NCBI GenBank assembly: GCA_963965975.1
Contig: OZ014412.1
Coordinates: forward strand, 1,552,501-1,616,500
Source of the DNA: Xestospongia bergquistia
Lineage: Eukaryota; Porifera; Demospongiae; Haplosclerida; Petrosiidae
Reading direction: 5' to 3'
DNA length: 64,000 nucleotides
Below, one piece after another: positions 38,901-51,748 of the stretch (its first letter is position 1; each line of letters opens with the position of its first letter). The position numbers were made by a program, and so were the translations under genes. The notes beneath the pieces are model-generated. The model was not told the DNA's origin, did not search any database, and worked only from the letters and a program-made list of their open reading frames with translations.

Positions 38901-40612
38901 TTAACTGCAGTATCAGTCAGGCGGCAGTAGTACTACCTATAATGAAATGGCATGATGTTTCTTCTTTCATTCTTCTAACTATAAAACTAGAATAATTTTA
39001 ACAATTATTTATACACCCAAAATTATGACTTTACGTAAAGAATTTGCTTCTAGGTGTTTTATTTCGAGCTGTTTAACAAAAATAAGTAGTGATTTTACAG
39101 AGCTTAGAATATGCCTCTTTAGTAGACGCCATTTTATTTACTCTGAATTAACTTATATGACTTGTAAGTAATTCGTGAGAAATTAAATAAAATGGAGGCT
39201 ATGAGTATGTCTGTTCTAAATGGACCTGGAATTATTTATCAAATATCTTAAGAAGATCAGATTAATCTTGTGTTGATTGTTTATTGTTTTGTTGAACTTT
39301 GTACCTTAGCGTGTAGTATAAATAGAAGCTATTAAAATGTATTGAGTATTGTGTAATATGTTAGTTCAATTGAAGATAGTATTGATAGTGTGGACTGTAT
39401 CGTGTGTTCATCTGATTTAATAGTATTCAGTCATCTCATCTAACACAAGTGATACTTACTGGTAATACTTTGAGTATTTCATACAAAAGATGTTATAATT
39501 TAAACTTTAGCTATTAAGTATAGTTTCTCTCCCAGACCTCCATTGTCTGAATACAGAATCATCATATTTCCATGTAAATTTATAAATGTTATGTCTACAT
39601 GCAAAATTAACAATTGATGAGTAATGATCTATTTTAATCTATAATATTAACAGTAAATTTTTAACAATGTAAACATCACATGTTTGTAAACAAATGATAT
39701 AAAACAGGTTATTTGCAATTAATTTTGTTATTACTACTGCAGTCTTTCTTCCTACATACCTGACTTGACATCCACTCCCTAGTTTATCCAATTTGGCCAT
39801 GATTGTCTATGGGAAAATTTTCAGACTTCTAACATACTTGTATATAACTCTTAGGATAGAGACCTATACCTAGTTTAAGCTAATATATAAACATAGACAC
39901 ATTTAAAACTATGATAATTTATATAGTACTATATATATAAATGTTCAGATGGAAAAGTAAGGTTTGTGATGACATATGTTTTCTTGTTGTAGTAAGATAT
40001 TTTAAAGGTAAATTTTACTCTCTGCTGATAATGATACCTTTAGTGCTTCATATTTGTAAGTTTTATTTACTAATTACTATGAGCATCATACAATAACATA
40101 AATTGATTATCTGCTATACCGAATCATTAAATGAGTGTTGGTATAGGAAGTAGTATAGACATCAACCACAGAGACCATAATTAAGTTGTTTTTAATGTCA
40201 TTTTGTAGAGGATGTTTACCAAATTTGTACGCAAGATAACCTATCATTAGACTAGATAGTAATCATTTTAACGAAATGTATTATCTATGACTAATAAGCT
40301 AGATACCAAATTTGATAATCATTCTGTACAAGATGACATTATATAGCAATTCCATATATATGAGCATTTGTTTGAAATCCTTCACCACAAAATGACCAGT
40401 TTCTTCAAATTTAGCCACAATTACAACTTAATATTTAAAAAAGAAAAAACTAAATATAATTGATGTACTTGAGAGATACAGAATATTAATTATAATGTAG
40501 AGGATTGTAGTGGATATAAAGCTATATATGACAGACATCTTAATATGGATTACTCAATAGATAAGGAAATGAAATGTTATCACAATAAACATGCTCATTT
40601 ATTTATAATTAT

Positions 40613-41208
40613 ATTAAAAAATACTTTTTTTGCATAAATGAAATCTTTGACATGTCCAATTCACCCTAAAAATATTTCAATAATTTTTAAAAATTGTTAT
40701 CACTGTTAAAAGCAAGCTTCTTTTCGAAGCGCTTTCAAGGCTTCTTCTGCAATTGCAAAGTTCTTCCTATTAGGGTGGGGCTCCCTTGTGACGTCACAAG
40801 GGGAACGATGCTAGGTGCAAAGTAATGGCTGAAGACTTTCAAAGCGATCTATCTAGTCGGTATTCCAGCACATTAAGCCTCTCCTACTCTTCTTCTTCCT
40901 TCAATATGACAGAAAGCAGTGACCCTGCGCCATGTGTGGAATCTAACCTCGAGAAAGGCTCTGAGAACATAGTTGTTCCATATCAGAGGAAAGTGGCTCT
41001 AAGTCAGAATCTTCATATGACGAGTCTCAGAATGACGAGAGGTTACTAAATACTGAATGGTTAGTCTCTTGTGTCTGTTAGTCAGCTATAATAATGAATA
41101 AGAATTAAGAAGGCTACATGAGCTATCTGAGCTAACTTCAAAATATTGTGTTGTGTTATAAACACTATTATATTTACCTGTAAGTGTAAGTGTGGACATT
41201 GTATATAG
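40613..41208 (+). mobile_element. Inserted segment carrying a foreign first exon
   Basis: About 0.6 kb with no counterpart in the sibling spacers; it replaces some 270 bp between TTTATAATTAT and the shared TAGCCCTTACACTGGTC. It is less AT-rich than its surroundings and contains a perfect CTTGTGACGTCACAAG palindrome (a CRE-like TGACGTCA) at about 40792-40807, just before a coding exon. The origin is probably a captured or transposed gene fragment. Confidence 0.6.
40825..41060 (+). pseudogene. Broken first exon, P2X7-C-terminal-like family (tentative)
   Basis: An ATG (MAEDFQSDLSSRYSST) opens a Ser/Glu-rich acidic frame. After VVPYQ the original frame continues to a stop at 41049, but the neighbouring frame carries the more convincing continuation (ESGSKSESSYDES, then NDERLLNTEW) up to a G|GTTAGT donor. 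One small indel has therefore broken it. The PY-x-acidic-Ser stretch followed by an R-L-x-N-T-x-W ending resembles, from memory, the N-terminal part of invertebrate proteins related to the P2X7 cytoplasmic domain. No downstream exon follows here. It is an isolated exon and not functional. Confidence 0.4.
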
Positions 41209-42089
41209 AGTAGCCCTTACACTGGTCAAAAGCACTACTAATTCATCTGTTTATACACATACAATATATTTGAATAGATACTGAAAACACTTAATAATAT
41301 ATGTATGTATGTTGGTGTACATAATGAGGATGCCAAATATACTGTAGTAATATAATTATTATTTTATTAAAGATGTCTGGAGCCTAGTACATTAATAGAG
41401 ATTCTTTCTCCTTTAAGAGTTGGTATCTAATAAGCATGATATATAGATGTGATTGAATGTATTTATCATTGCCAAATGTAATAAATGTTACTATAACTTC
41501 TAGTTTGATAAGATGATGAGAAGATGTATAAAATTAAAGGGTCAGATGACTTTACATGAAAATAATTATCCACTATGTAGCTATATCGTTTATAGACGTC
41601 ATTTAATTAAATATTTATTATCATTACCAAATGTAGTAATGTTGTTATATCTTCAGTCTAGTGTACATATACTAGCTTGATAAAATCATGAGAAGATACG
41701 TAAAATTAAAAATCCATTTGTAAACAGTCATTGAATAATTAATACACAAAGTAATGTTGATATGTGAGGAATGTAATTGTACTTATCAATATCTATACTA
41801 CTTTTTACACTATACTATCTTAATGATCAGTTAATGTTATTGTATGTATGATGTACATAGTAAGTTAATATAAACTGACCAATGTGAATCACTAAAGGTG
41901 AGGGTCAGTGATATCATCATTATTGGCAAAGAGTTACAGTATATTTACTTCCTTCTTTGTTAGAATATCTTTTTTTTTAAAAGCCATTAAAATATTGTAC
42001 TAGCAATAAGCTAGTTAAAATTATTATATACATAATTAGAATAGACCAATCAAATTGCAGAATTACGGGTTCATTATTTTACTTATAAT

Positions 42090-42150
42090 ACCTACCGGGC
42101 AGTCCGGGCTCACTTATGATACCTACCGGGTAGTCCGGCGGGAGATAATG
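42090..42150. repeat. Two direct ATACCTACCGGGnAGTCCGG repeats
   Basis: Two copies about 34 bp apart of a GC-rich 20-mer next to the foldback element. They are absent from sibling spacers, so they belong to the same insertion of about 1 kb (about 42028-43044). Confidence 0.6.
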
Positions 42151-42210
42151 TAATTATCAGTAGTTGTTGATAATTTTATTCAAATAATGATAAAATATGA
42201 AATAAAATAT

Positions 42211-43044
42211 AAATATAGGTTATATACTGTTTATGAGGTTTATATGCGTATTTATAAACTTGAGGAAACCTATATAGCAACCGAGCGCGAAGAGCGAGGT
42301 TGCTATGGGTTTCCAAGGGTTTATAAATACGCATATAAACCGAATAAACAATATCTAAGGTATTTATTATATTAAAAAAATCACAATAGCAACTAGCCTA
42401 GATACAGTGCGTCCATAGCAACTAGCCTAGAAACATTGCGTCGTCTGCAGAATTAAGAATTTCAGAATTAAGAATGGAAGAGAATCATTTGACGACATTT
42501 TCTCAGATTTGAACACATGTTGCCCCTCCCCACGACGACGACTTCTACTACAAGATACGCCCTTCCCAAATCTGACGAAGATGTTGTCCGTGCAAGAGAA
42601 AGTTCTGTGCCAGCGTCTACGAAACACGACACCAACTACTGCTTAAAAACATATTTTATATTTTATTTCATATTTTATAAGAAATAAAGGGCGTATCTTG
42701 TAGTAGAAGTCGTCGTCGTGGGGAGGGGGCAACATGTGTTCAAATCTGAGAAAATGTCGTCAAATGATTCTCTTCCATTCTTAATTCTGAAATTCTTAAT
42801 TCTGCAGACGACGCAATGTTTCTAGGCTAGTTGCTATGGACGCATTGTATCTAGGCTAGTTGCTATTGTGAGTTTTTTATTTATTTAATAAATACCTTAT
42901 ATACTGTTTATTCGGTTTATATGCGTATTTATAAACCCTTGGAAACCCATAGCAACCTCGCGCTTCGCGCTCGGTTGCTATATAGGTTTCCTCGAGTTTA
43001 TAAATACGCATATAAACCTCATAAACAGTATATAACCTATATTT
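42211..43044. mobile_element. Foldback element with nested hairpins
   Basis: Two inverted arms of about 355 bp (42211-42563 and 42688-43044) flank a loop of about 125 bp. Each arm contains its own smaller palindrome: GGTTTATATGCGTATTTATA at about 42238 pairs with its complement at about 42322-42341, and its stem ends in a GCAACC...GGTTGC hairpin with a GAGCGCGAAGAGCG tip. Sibling units lack this sequence, so it is an insertion. The short open frames across it are palindrome artefacts. It looks like a nonautonomous foldback or hairpin transposon. Confidence 0.75.
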
Positions 43045-43174
43045 ATAATGTGTTATAAATAACAGTAATGATTATAATAATAATTCATGTTTAAACACAT
43101 GGTTATATGTATATAATACATGCTTGAACACATGTATTATATGTACAAATTGTGTGCATAAAGTGCATACACAG

Positions 43175-43290
43175 GAATCATGGATCAATCATAAATCAAT
43201 CATAAATCAATTATGAGTCAATCACAAATCAATCATAAATCAATTATGAGTCAATCACAAATCAATCATGAAATCACTCAATCAGCTACT
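43175..43290. repeat. Expanded ATCAATCATAAATCA minisatellite beside B5
   Basis: Same minisatellite as beside the other B genes, but roughly 40 bp longer, with the motif TCAATTATGAGTCAATCAC duplicated. This shows copy-number change since unit duplication. Confidence 0.8.
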
Positions 43291-43336
43291 TCCTTTGTTA
43301 GCCACATCATCTGTATACTGAAATAATTTACTAATA

Positions 43337-44651
43337 TTATAAACAAAAAAACGTGTTATCACAAACCTTAGTTCTTCTATCTGGACATTTCTTGACTGCT
43401 ACTACTATACAAAGTATAGCAGTAACCAGTAGAACAAAAGCAATAACTGTACAACCAATAGGTACAACAACTGCCAGTAAAGTAGTAGTACAACTATCAT
43501 CATGTACTTGAGCTTGTACTAAATGTTTTGATTGAATATGTAAATGATCAATATTTTGATAATTTTATGAACTCACTTGTATTTACTGAAGTAGAAGTAG
43601 TTGTTATAAGACCAACAGTAATACTAGATGTAGTTGTAGTACTAGATGTAGTTATAGTACTAGATGTAGTTATAGTACTAGATGTAGTTGTAGTAGGTTC
43701 AGTATGGATATTTGAGGTAGGAGTGCCAGTTACAATAACTGTTGTGAAAGTTGTTGTGACAGTTATTGTCAAATTAGAATAAGAGGAATTGTTTGTCAAA
43801 GGAGATGGAACAGGAGATGAAGTCATTACATTTGATGTCATCAACGGAGGTGAAGACAAGGGAAATAGAGATGATGGTGAAAGAGATGAAAGGGAATGGG
43901 AGGGTGATTTTGAGGAGAAAAACAGTGATGATAGTAAAGTAGTAGAAGGTAAAAGATAGGTGGGAGGCAGAGAAGGTGATGGAGAGGGTGATGGACAATT
44001 ATTGTCTGGTTCTATAAAATGTAAATATTATTAATAGTAGCTATCAAATAATACCTTGTATATTGATAACTACTGGTAGGCTATATTGGAATACACTAGT
44101 ATGGATAGTAAAACACAAAACAATTAATGGTTCTGTAATTGTTTGAAATATATTAGTACAGGACTCTGTTTCAGTATTACAGTCAGAAGAGGTGGACAGT
44201 GATGGTACTACAGTACCATTTTTATAAAAACCTCTCCAATGTGAAGTAGATGCCATACATCCACAAGTCGCATTGAGCATGTCTCCTGGTGACATATACA
44301 TGATCATGTCAGTGTCAGGCCATGGAGTGTTTGTATCTTGTTTAAATATTCTACCTGTAAAAGTGTAATAGTTGTAATAATTTGTCATTGATATATTTTT
44401 AACAATAACAATAATCATGATTTCAATTATATAAGTATTATCTGTTAACAAACAGATGTAGTACAACAGTTAGTTGTGGTTAATTTTGTCACTAGTACTG
44501 CAGTTCACTGCAGTCTTCCTTCCTTCCTTCCTTATTTATTATTTTCAATAAATAAAAACAAGAAGCTCACAAACTTACATATGTCATTTTTACCAGATAG
44601 ACCACATCCTATACACAGTGCAGTAATCAAGACAACTTGGAGTAAGCCCAT
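43337..44651 (-). CDS. Receptor gene B5
   Basis: Exons 44579-44651 (signal peptide), 44055-44354 (Ig-like, 100 codons, five fewer than the siblings), 43577-44011 (stalk) and 43337-43518 (membrane and tail) give about 329 aa. The Ig-like exon differs most from the other B genes: SHWRGF replaces SYWKAF and the loop after it is re-written (TVVPSLSTSSDC). The stalk has tandem ITTSST repeats. The tail ends early at TAA (43337), a few residues after KKCPDRRTK. TATA box (CTCTTTATA on the plus strand) at 44709-44717. Its A partner upstream (A5) is deleted. Confidence 0.72.
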
Positions 44652-44708
44652 TCTTTTCTTTATTTTACTGAAGTCAATTGAAAACTGAACTGTTTTCCAC
44701 TAGGTCAC

Positions 44709-44717
44709 CTCTTTATA
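44709..44717 (-). promoter_or_regulatory. TATA box of B5
   Basis: Minus-strand TATAAAGAG, about 60 bp upstream of the B5 ATG, slightly diverged from the TATAAAAGG of B4 and B6. Confidence 0.5.
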
Positions 44718-45191
44718 CTTACATGAGGAAATGATGTGCAAGAATGCAAACAGCTTGTACTAGTGTATATATAGTCACTCTAAATAATAAGTGTTACCTA
44801 ATTAACCATTATTGTGTAGTTATGTTCGTGATGTTTTATGATGTCATTGTTTTTAGATAATTGAGTTTATCCCAGGTGTGTTATTATAAGTGACAACAAA
44901 GGGATTATTGGGCAGGGACAACAGAAAAATACTTCAGCATATTTGAGTGTATTATAATTAACAATAAACTATGTTTATTATACAAAACATTGTATTATAT
45001 AACAACATAATTGATTGATGACATCTGAAACAATTATTAAGTTTATTGTTTTAACTTTACACAAAGGACAAGTGATCTAGCACAATAGCCAGAGAGGATG
45101 GAGGGGATCAACAATTGGACCACCTAGAGTGAGCTAGCCATCCCTTGTCTGTTCTCAGGGCTGTTGCAGTCTATTACATAAGTATTAGTAA

Positions 45192-46323
45192 TCACTCCAT
45201 TGTTGGCTGTCTCAGCTGAGATTGGACTGGTGAATTAATATAGAGAGGATTATAGCTGTGTAGATGGACTCTCTTACCCTTTGTCATTATATCCGTTGAT
45301 GTCCTGCTGGAGTCAGAGATTGCATCTGAGTCATTGCATTGGATGCTTTTTTTGATATGCCACTGCAAAAAACAAAAGCCCTACCCAAAGACAGCAAACA
45401 AAGTCATTACTGTTAGTAAGACCACTAGTATAGAGACAGTAACCTTCACTTGGGGAGACTCAAAAGGTTGAATAGTTGGCATAACATTGTCTATATAGAG
45501 AAGGAACAAGTTATTGAAAATAATGTGGTATACTCTAGCTACTAATTCATCTAATTATAATTAGGGCTGTGTAAAATGATATTGTAAGGTTTAAGTTGTA
45601 ATTTTGGTTTCTCATATGTAGTAAGTAAAGTGACAAATATATATTATGTACATTGAGTTACAAACAGTACATATAATATGTTATATTGTTAATACATATA
45701 AGCCATTCAATAGTGTACAAAACATAGTTCTAAGCCACAGTAAAGCAAATGTAATATATATGTGTTTACAGTAATCAAGATTGTGTTAATGTTTATAAAT
45801 GCTAGTTCTCTTCAAAATATTAGCATGTAGGCCAGCTAGGTGGCTATAATACATACTGTCCTATAAAACAATTGATGCTTTGTAGAGTTTCCTATATAAC
45901 CACACCAATATAGCTAGTTGAGATATATATGCCACATCAAAGTGGTCTGATAATACAAGTATACATTAAAAGTAACCATGACAACAGTTATTGGTTATCC
46001 ATTTGTCATACATAGACAATTACCTGTTATTATAGAGCATGGGATGGTAGGAGAATGAGTTAGAACAATTGTTTTTAAAAGTGTACTTGTAACAGTATTA
46101 AGTGAAATAATGTCATTAGTTGCTAAGGATGAGGTGAACAAAGTACTCTTCAATTCATCTGTGAAATGTGATGTGTCTATATTACTAGATGATAGCTTGT
46201 TGGTATGTGTGAGAGACTGTGAGGGAGATATTGAGGGAGAAAGCGAAGGAGGTTGTGAGGGAGACAGTGAAGGAGACTGTGAGGAGGTTGGTGAAAGAGA
46301 TGGAGAGGAAATTGATGGTTCAT
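45192..46323 (-). pseudogene. Receptor gene A5, lacks signal and Ig-like exons
   Basis: Only the stalk exon (46024-46323, 300 nt, open) and the membrane/tail exon (45192-45490) remain. The tail keeps HSYNPLYINS, but a deletion then shifts the frame to an early TGA. Beyond the stalk exon, sequence similar to intron 2 of the siblings stops near 46415 and is joined to spacer sequence (ACAAGATCACACCTTGTATACAG), so exons 1 and 2 and the promoter are deleted. There is no start codon in a signal-peptide context, so it is probably silent, although the two exons themselves look well preserved. Confidence 0.75.
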
Positions 46324-46415
46324 CTGTGGATGAGAAAAGAGACTAGTAGATCAGTTGATCATGAGCTGAAATTCTTGGAAGTAGTAATAATATGTGTGAG
46401 AATACTATACATACA

Positions 46416-49400
46416 AGATCACACCTTGTATACAGATAATGGTGTATCAACAGATGACATTTGTCAGCAATGATGCCATAAAGATGTAATGTGTTTATGA
46501 CATAGTTATTAAAATTATGTCAAAATGATGTCATAGTAATTATTAGCAAATTGTGTAATTATAAGGAATGTGCTGTAGAAGCAGTTGATATAATTTTGGA
46601 ATAAATGGAAATATGAGTAAATTATTTTAGGGAACAGTTTATGATATTTTCTCTGTTAATCAGAATTATCATTGATTATAAATATTAGATCAAAAGATGG
46701 ATGGATAGGCAATAGATGATTAGACAAACATATCAATATGACAGTATATATTTAACATCTTTACTGATAATAGTTGGTTACTGTTCTAGCTATAGGTCTT
46801 CCTATGTCTTCATGTCATTATATAGCCAGTGTAAAGTGGTTGGTTAACAGTGTTCTCAAGAGAATAAGGCAAATTCAATTAAATAGTATGGATATGTACA
46901 AGCTGTTCTTACGTAAATAATACATAAGCCATTTAAGTGCCTGAACTGATACAATTAATTAGTGACACTGTTTACTTCCTGTTCTGTTGTAGTTCTAATA
47001 TCCTATAAATGAGGACTGTGGAAATTAATTTAATTGATGGTTGTGATATATGACACATACCAATACTGTTAACTGGAATGGACACTCAAAAATTAAGTCA
47101 TATATTAAAAACTGAGCATCAAATGATACATGGCAACTCTGACATGCCCATCTTTATAAGTCACACATACTAAACATAGTCAATTAGTCTTATCAGTTGA
47201 TTTGTCCATCTTTGTAACATTATCACACCTTAAAATGAATACAACATTTCTATTGAGTAGAAAGTTTACATGGTAAAGTCAACAATTTTAACAAAACATT
47301 GTAAATATAAATTAAAATTATACATAATCTAATTATTCATTTATATACTTGTTATTTAATTGTCCATTTAATACTTATTGCATCTGTTTATAAAAAAAAG
47401 GATCATTGTTGACATAAAGTAAAATTGATATGCGAGGGCTTAACATACAGGACTTAGGCATGGCTGTTGACAGGGGTGAGGTGAGGGATAAGAGGTACAA
47501 ATTCTCAGGTCTCCTAACAAATAAAAGGCCCCTGAATCCAAGGATCCTGACTGTTATGGACCCTTTGAAGCTAGAAGGATTAATTTTGACTTACATAGAT
47601 CAAAAACCATTCTTGTAATTGTTTTATTTAAAAATTATGTTATCAAAGTCAATTTGTTTCAACATACATTTTTTAGTAGTAATTAAGTGGATACAATGTG
47701 TTATACTATTACTACTACTAAAATTAGTATATCAGATCTCAGATAAATGTTGTATTGGGGCTCCTACTAGGTTGTGAACATATAGTCCTATATCACTGTA
47801 AAATTGATTGCTTGATTTAGCCAATAATAATTATATTTATACAGGTTGCATATGAAATGTTATTTTTCTGAAATATATTTTGATTTTAATTGTTAAGTAT
47901 CTATCAATATAATGAAATGGCATGATGTTTCTTCTTCCCTTCTTTCATTTTTCTGTCATGATGTAACTATAAAACTAGAATAATTTTAATAATTATTTAT
48001 ACACCCAAAATTATGACTTTACGTTAGGAATTTGCTTCTAGATGTTTTATTTCGAGTTCTTTAACAAAAATAAGTAGTGATTTTACAGAGCTTAGAATTT
48101 GCCCCTTTCGTAGACGCCATTTTATTTACTTTGAATTAACTTATACGCTTGTAAGTAATTCATGACAAAATTAAATAAAATGGAGGCTATGAGTATGTCT
48201 GTTCTAAACGGACCTGAAATTATTTATCAAATATCTTAAGAAGATCAGATTAATCTTGTTTTCTGCCATTTAATAAACAGGTATACTTATAGTACATTGC
48301 TATCTTTTTCTAGCTTGATTATACATTATACATAAAACATATTTTCTGATTGATTCAAAATATATTAATAGTAATCAGTAAATATCATTGCTGAGTACAT
48401 TCATCCATACAACTTGAAATAATAAAGAAGATAGATATTTTGAACATAATATTCATTTAATTTATATTCACATTTAAATGACACAAATAAGTAAATAAAA
48501 ATTTCTAAAAAATCATTTAATGTGGGTATGGCAGTAAAACGTCTCAAACTAGCTCAAAGTATGAATGGCAATATGAACATCCCTACATAATAACCACACA
48601 AAGTACTTAAACACAATATTCATATTGCTATGTTGCAAGTTGCTTTCCTAAAAATCCTAACTTTCTGTTTCACTTAACAACCGTTTATTTTTGCCTCAGA
48701 ATACTGCTACAGCTATTATTATTTGACTAAATAAAACATATGCCCTTGTTATCATGGTTACTATATAGTTGAGGTACAACAACAATATAGACTCATTCTC
48801 CTTTAATCGTCTTGAATGAGAGTTGCTATCCACTAAGTAGCTATATCATTTATAGACGTCATTTCATTAAATATTTATTATAATTACCAAATGTAGTAAA
48901 TGTTATTATATCTTCAGTCTAATAAATGTAATAATGTATTTAGTTAATTGAATATATGAATCATAATAATACCAGGAAAGAAGTCTGCATAAATGTGTTA
49001 GCCCTTACACTTGTGAGGGTACTAGTTGATAACACTACCAACATCTGTTTATTAACACATAGAATATTAAGATAGAATTGTCGATATAAAGAATCAAGAT
49101 ATTAAATTAATATATTATAATGTAAGGAATATAGGCCTTAGGTTTTGGAACTATTAAAATGTATTGAGTATTATGTAATATTTTAGTTCAATTGAAGATA
49201 GTATTGATAGTGTGGACTGTATCATGCGTTCATCTGATTTAATAGTATTCAGTCCTCCCATCTAACACAAGTGATACTTACTGGTAATACTTTGAGTATT
49301 TCATACAAAAGATGTTATAATTTAAACTTTAGCTGTTAAGTATAGTTTCTCCCCAGACCTCCATTGTCCATTCCATGTAAATTTATAAATGTTATGTCTA

Positions 49401-51748
49401 CATGCAAAATTAACAATTGATGAGTAATGATCTATTTTAATCTATAATATTAACAGTAAATTTTTAACAAATGTAAACATCACATGTTTGTAAACAAATG
49501 ATATAAAACAGGTTATTTGCAATTAATTTTGTTACTACTACTAATGCAGTCTTTCTTCCTACATACCTGACTTGACATCCACTCCCTAGTTTATTCAATT
49601 TGGCCATGGTTGTCTATGGGAAAATTTTTAGACTTCTAACTTACTTGTACATAACTCTTAGGGTAGAGACCTATATCTAGTTTAAGCTAATATATAAACA
49701 TAGACATGTTTAAAATTATGATAATTTATATAGTACTCTAAAAATGTTCAGATGGAAAAGTAAGGTTTGTGATGATATATGTTTTCTTGTTGTAGTAAGA
49801 TATTTTAAAGGTAAATTTTACTCTCTGCCAATAATGATACTGTTATTGACCCTCACCTTTAGTGCTTCATATTTGTAAGTTTTATTTACTGTTAAAATTA
49901 CTATGAGCATTATACAATAACATAAATTGATCATTTGCTATACCGATTCATTAAATGAGTGTTGGTGTAGGAAGTAGTATAGACATTGACCACAGAGACC
50001 ATAATTAAGTTATTTTTAATGTCATATTGTAGAGGTTGTTTACCAAATTTGTACGCAAGATAACCAATCATTAGACTAGATAGTAATTATTTTAACGAAA
50101 TGTATTATCTATGACTAATAGGCTAGATACCAAATTTGATAATCATCCTGTACAAGATGACATTATATAGCAATTGCATTTATACGAGCATTTGTTTGAA
50201 ATTCTTCACCACAAAATGGCCAGTTTATTCAAATTTGGTCACAGTTACAACTTAATATTTAAAAAAGAAAAAATTAAATGTAATTGGCGTACTTGAGAGT
50301 ACAGAATATTAATTATAATGTAGAGGATTGTAGTGGATATAAAGCTATATATGACAGACATCTTAATATGGATTACTCAATAGATAAAGAAATACAAATG
50401 TTATCACAATTATTTATAATTATGATAGATTTTGAACAAGTTTTTCATTGCTAACTGTTTTTATTACAAAGGTACAATAATGTTTACAATGTCATACATT
50501 AAATGTATGGTAGTATTTAAGGTATACTTCCTATGACCGATACACTCATTGTGTTATACTGTTAAATATTAAATATTTATTTCCTACTTATGTATGTGGT
50601 TAACTACTAAATCACAATAAACTGAACACATAAATCATGTATTAAACAGCACAGCCCTTACACTGGTCAAAAGCACTACTAATTCATCTGTTTATACACA
50701 TACAATATATTTGAATAGATACATAAAACACTTAATAATATATGTATGTCGGTGTACATAATGAGGATGCCAAATGTACTGTAGTAATATAATTATTTTA
50801 TTAAAGATGTCTGGAGCCTAGTACATTAATAGAGATTCTTTCTCTTTTCATGAACTTGTTTGTGAGTTGCTATCTAATATGTATGATATATAGATGTGAT
50901 TGAATGTATTTATCATTGCCAAATGTAATAAATGTTACTATAACTTCTAGTTTGATAAAATGATGAGAAGATGTATAAAATTAAAGGGTCACACTAAGTA
51001 GCTATGTCATTTATAGACATCATTTAATTAAATATTTATTATCATTCCCAAATGTAATAAATGTTGTTATAACTTTAGTCCAGTGTACGTATACTAGTTT
51101 GATAAGATGATGAGAAGATACATAGAAATAAACCTTAAAGGATCACATGACATTGGTCTGATATAGTCCACTTGAAAGTTTATATATTATACATGTATAG
51201 ACAGGTAGTGATACAGAAATTGTCTTATTATATAGTATATATTGAAATATATGATATTAACATTACTATTACACTGAGTTCAACTCATCATGACAATAAC
51301 AGGAAGAATTTATGTTATCGTATGTATGATGTACATAGTAAATTTAATAGTAAATAAAACTTACCAATGTGAATCACTAAAGGTGAGGGTCAGGGATATC
51401 ATAATTATTGGCAAAGAGTATATTTACTTCCTTCTTTATTACAGTAATTTTTTAAATGCCATTAAAATATTGTACTAGCAATAAGCTTGTTAAAATTATA
51501 ATATAATAATGTGTTATAAATAACAGTAATGATTATAATAATAATACATGTTTAAACACATGGTTATATGTATATAATACATGCTTGAACACATGTATTA
51601 TATGTACAAATTGTGTGCATAAAGTGCATACACAGGAATTGTGAATCAATCATAAATCAATTATAAATCAATTATGAGTCAATCACAAATCAATCATGAA
51701 ATCACTCAATCAGCTACTTCCTTTGTTAGCCACAACGTCATCTGTATA
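46416..51748. other. Spacer between the A5 remnant and B6
   Basis: No supported gene. It aligns over its length with the spacer of unit 4 (37220 onward) and 26300-31700, including the conserved ATGGCGTCT frame ending at 48120 and an inverted piece of the B 3' end near 49740-49900. It ends with the B-side minisatellite (51635-51715). Confidence 0.6.

Larger units (their letters stand above)
35990..43336. other. Spacer between A4 and B5
   Basis: No receptor exons. It contains one MITE-like copy (37033-37182), a shortened middle part (a copy of the conserved ATGGCGTCT frame ends at 39132, with a deletion after about 39270), an inserted fragment with a broken exon (about 40613-41208) and a foldback element (42211-43044) with a further 180 bp of unique flank. 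Elsewhere it aligns with the other spacers. Confidence 0.6.

Noticed and set aside
42187-42627. Two short frames inside the foldback element
   Set aside because: They run across palindromic arms and are not conserved outside; no start or splice support.
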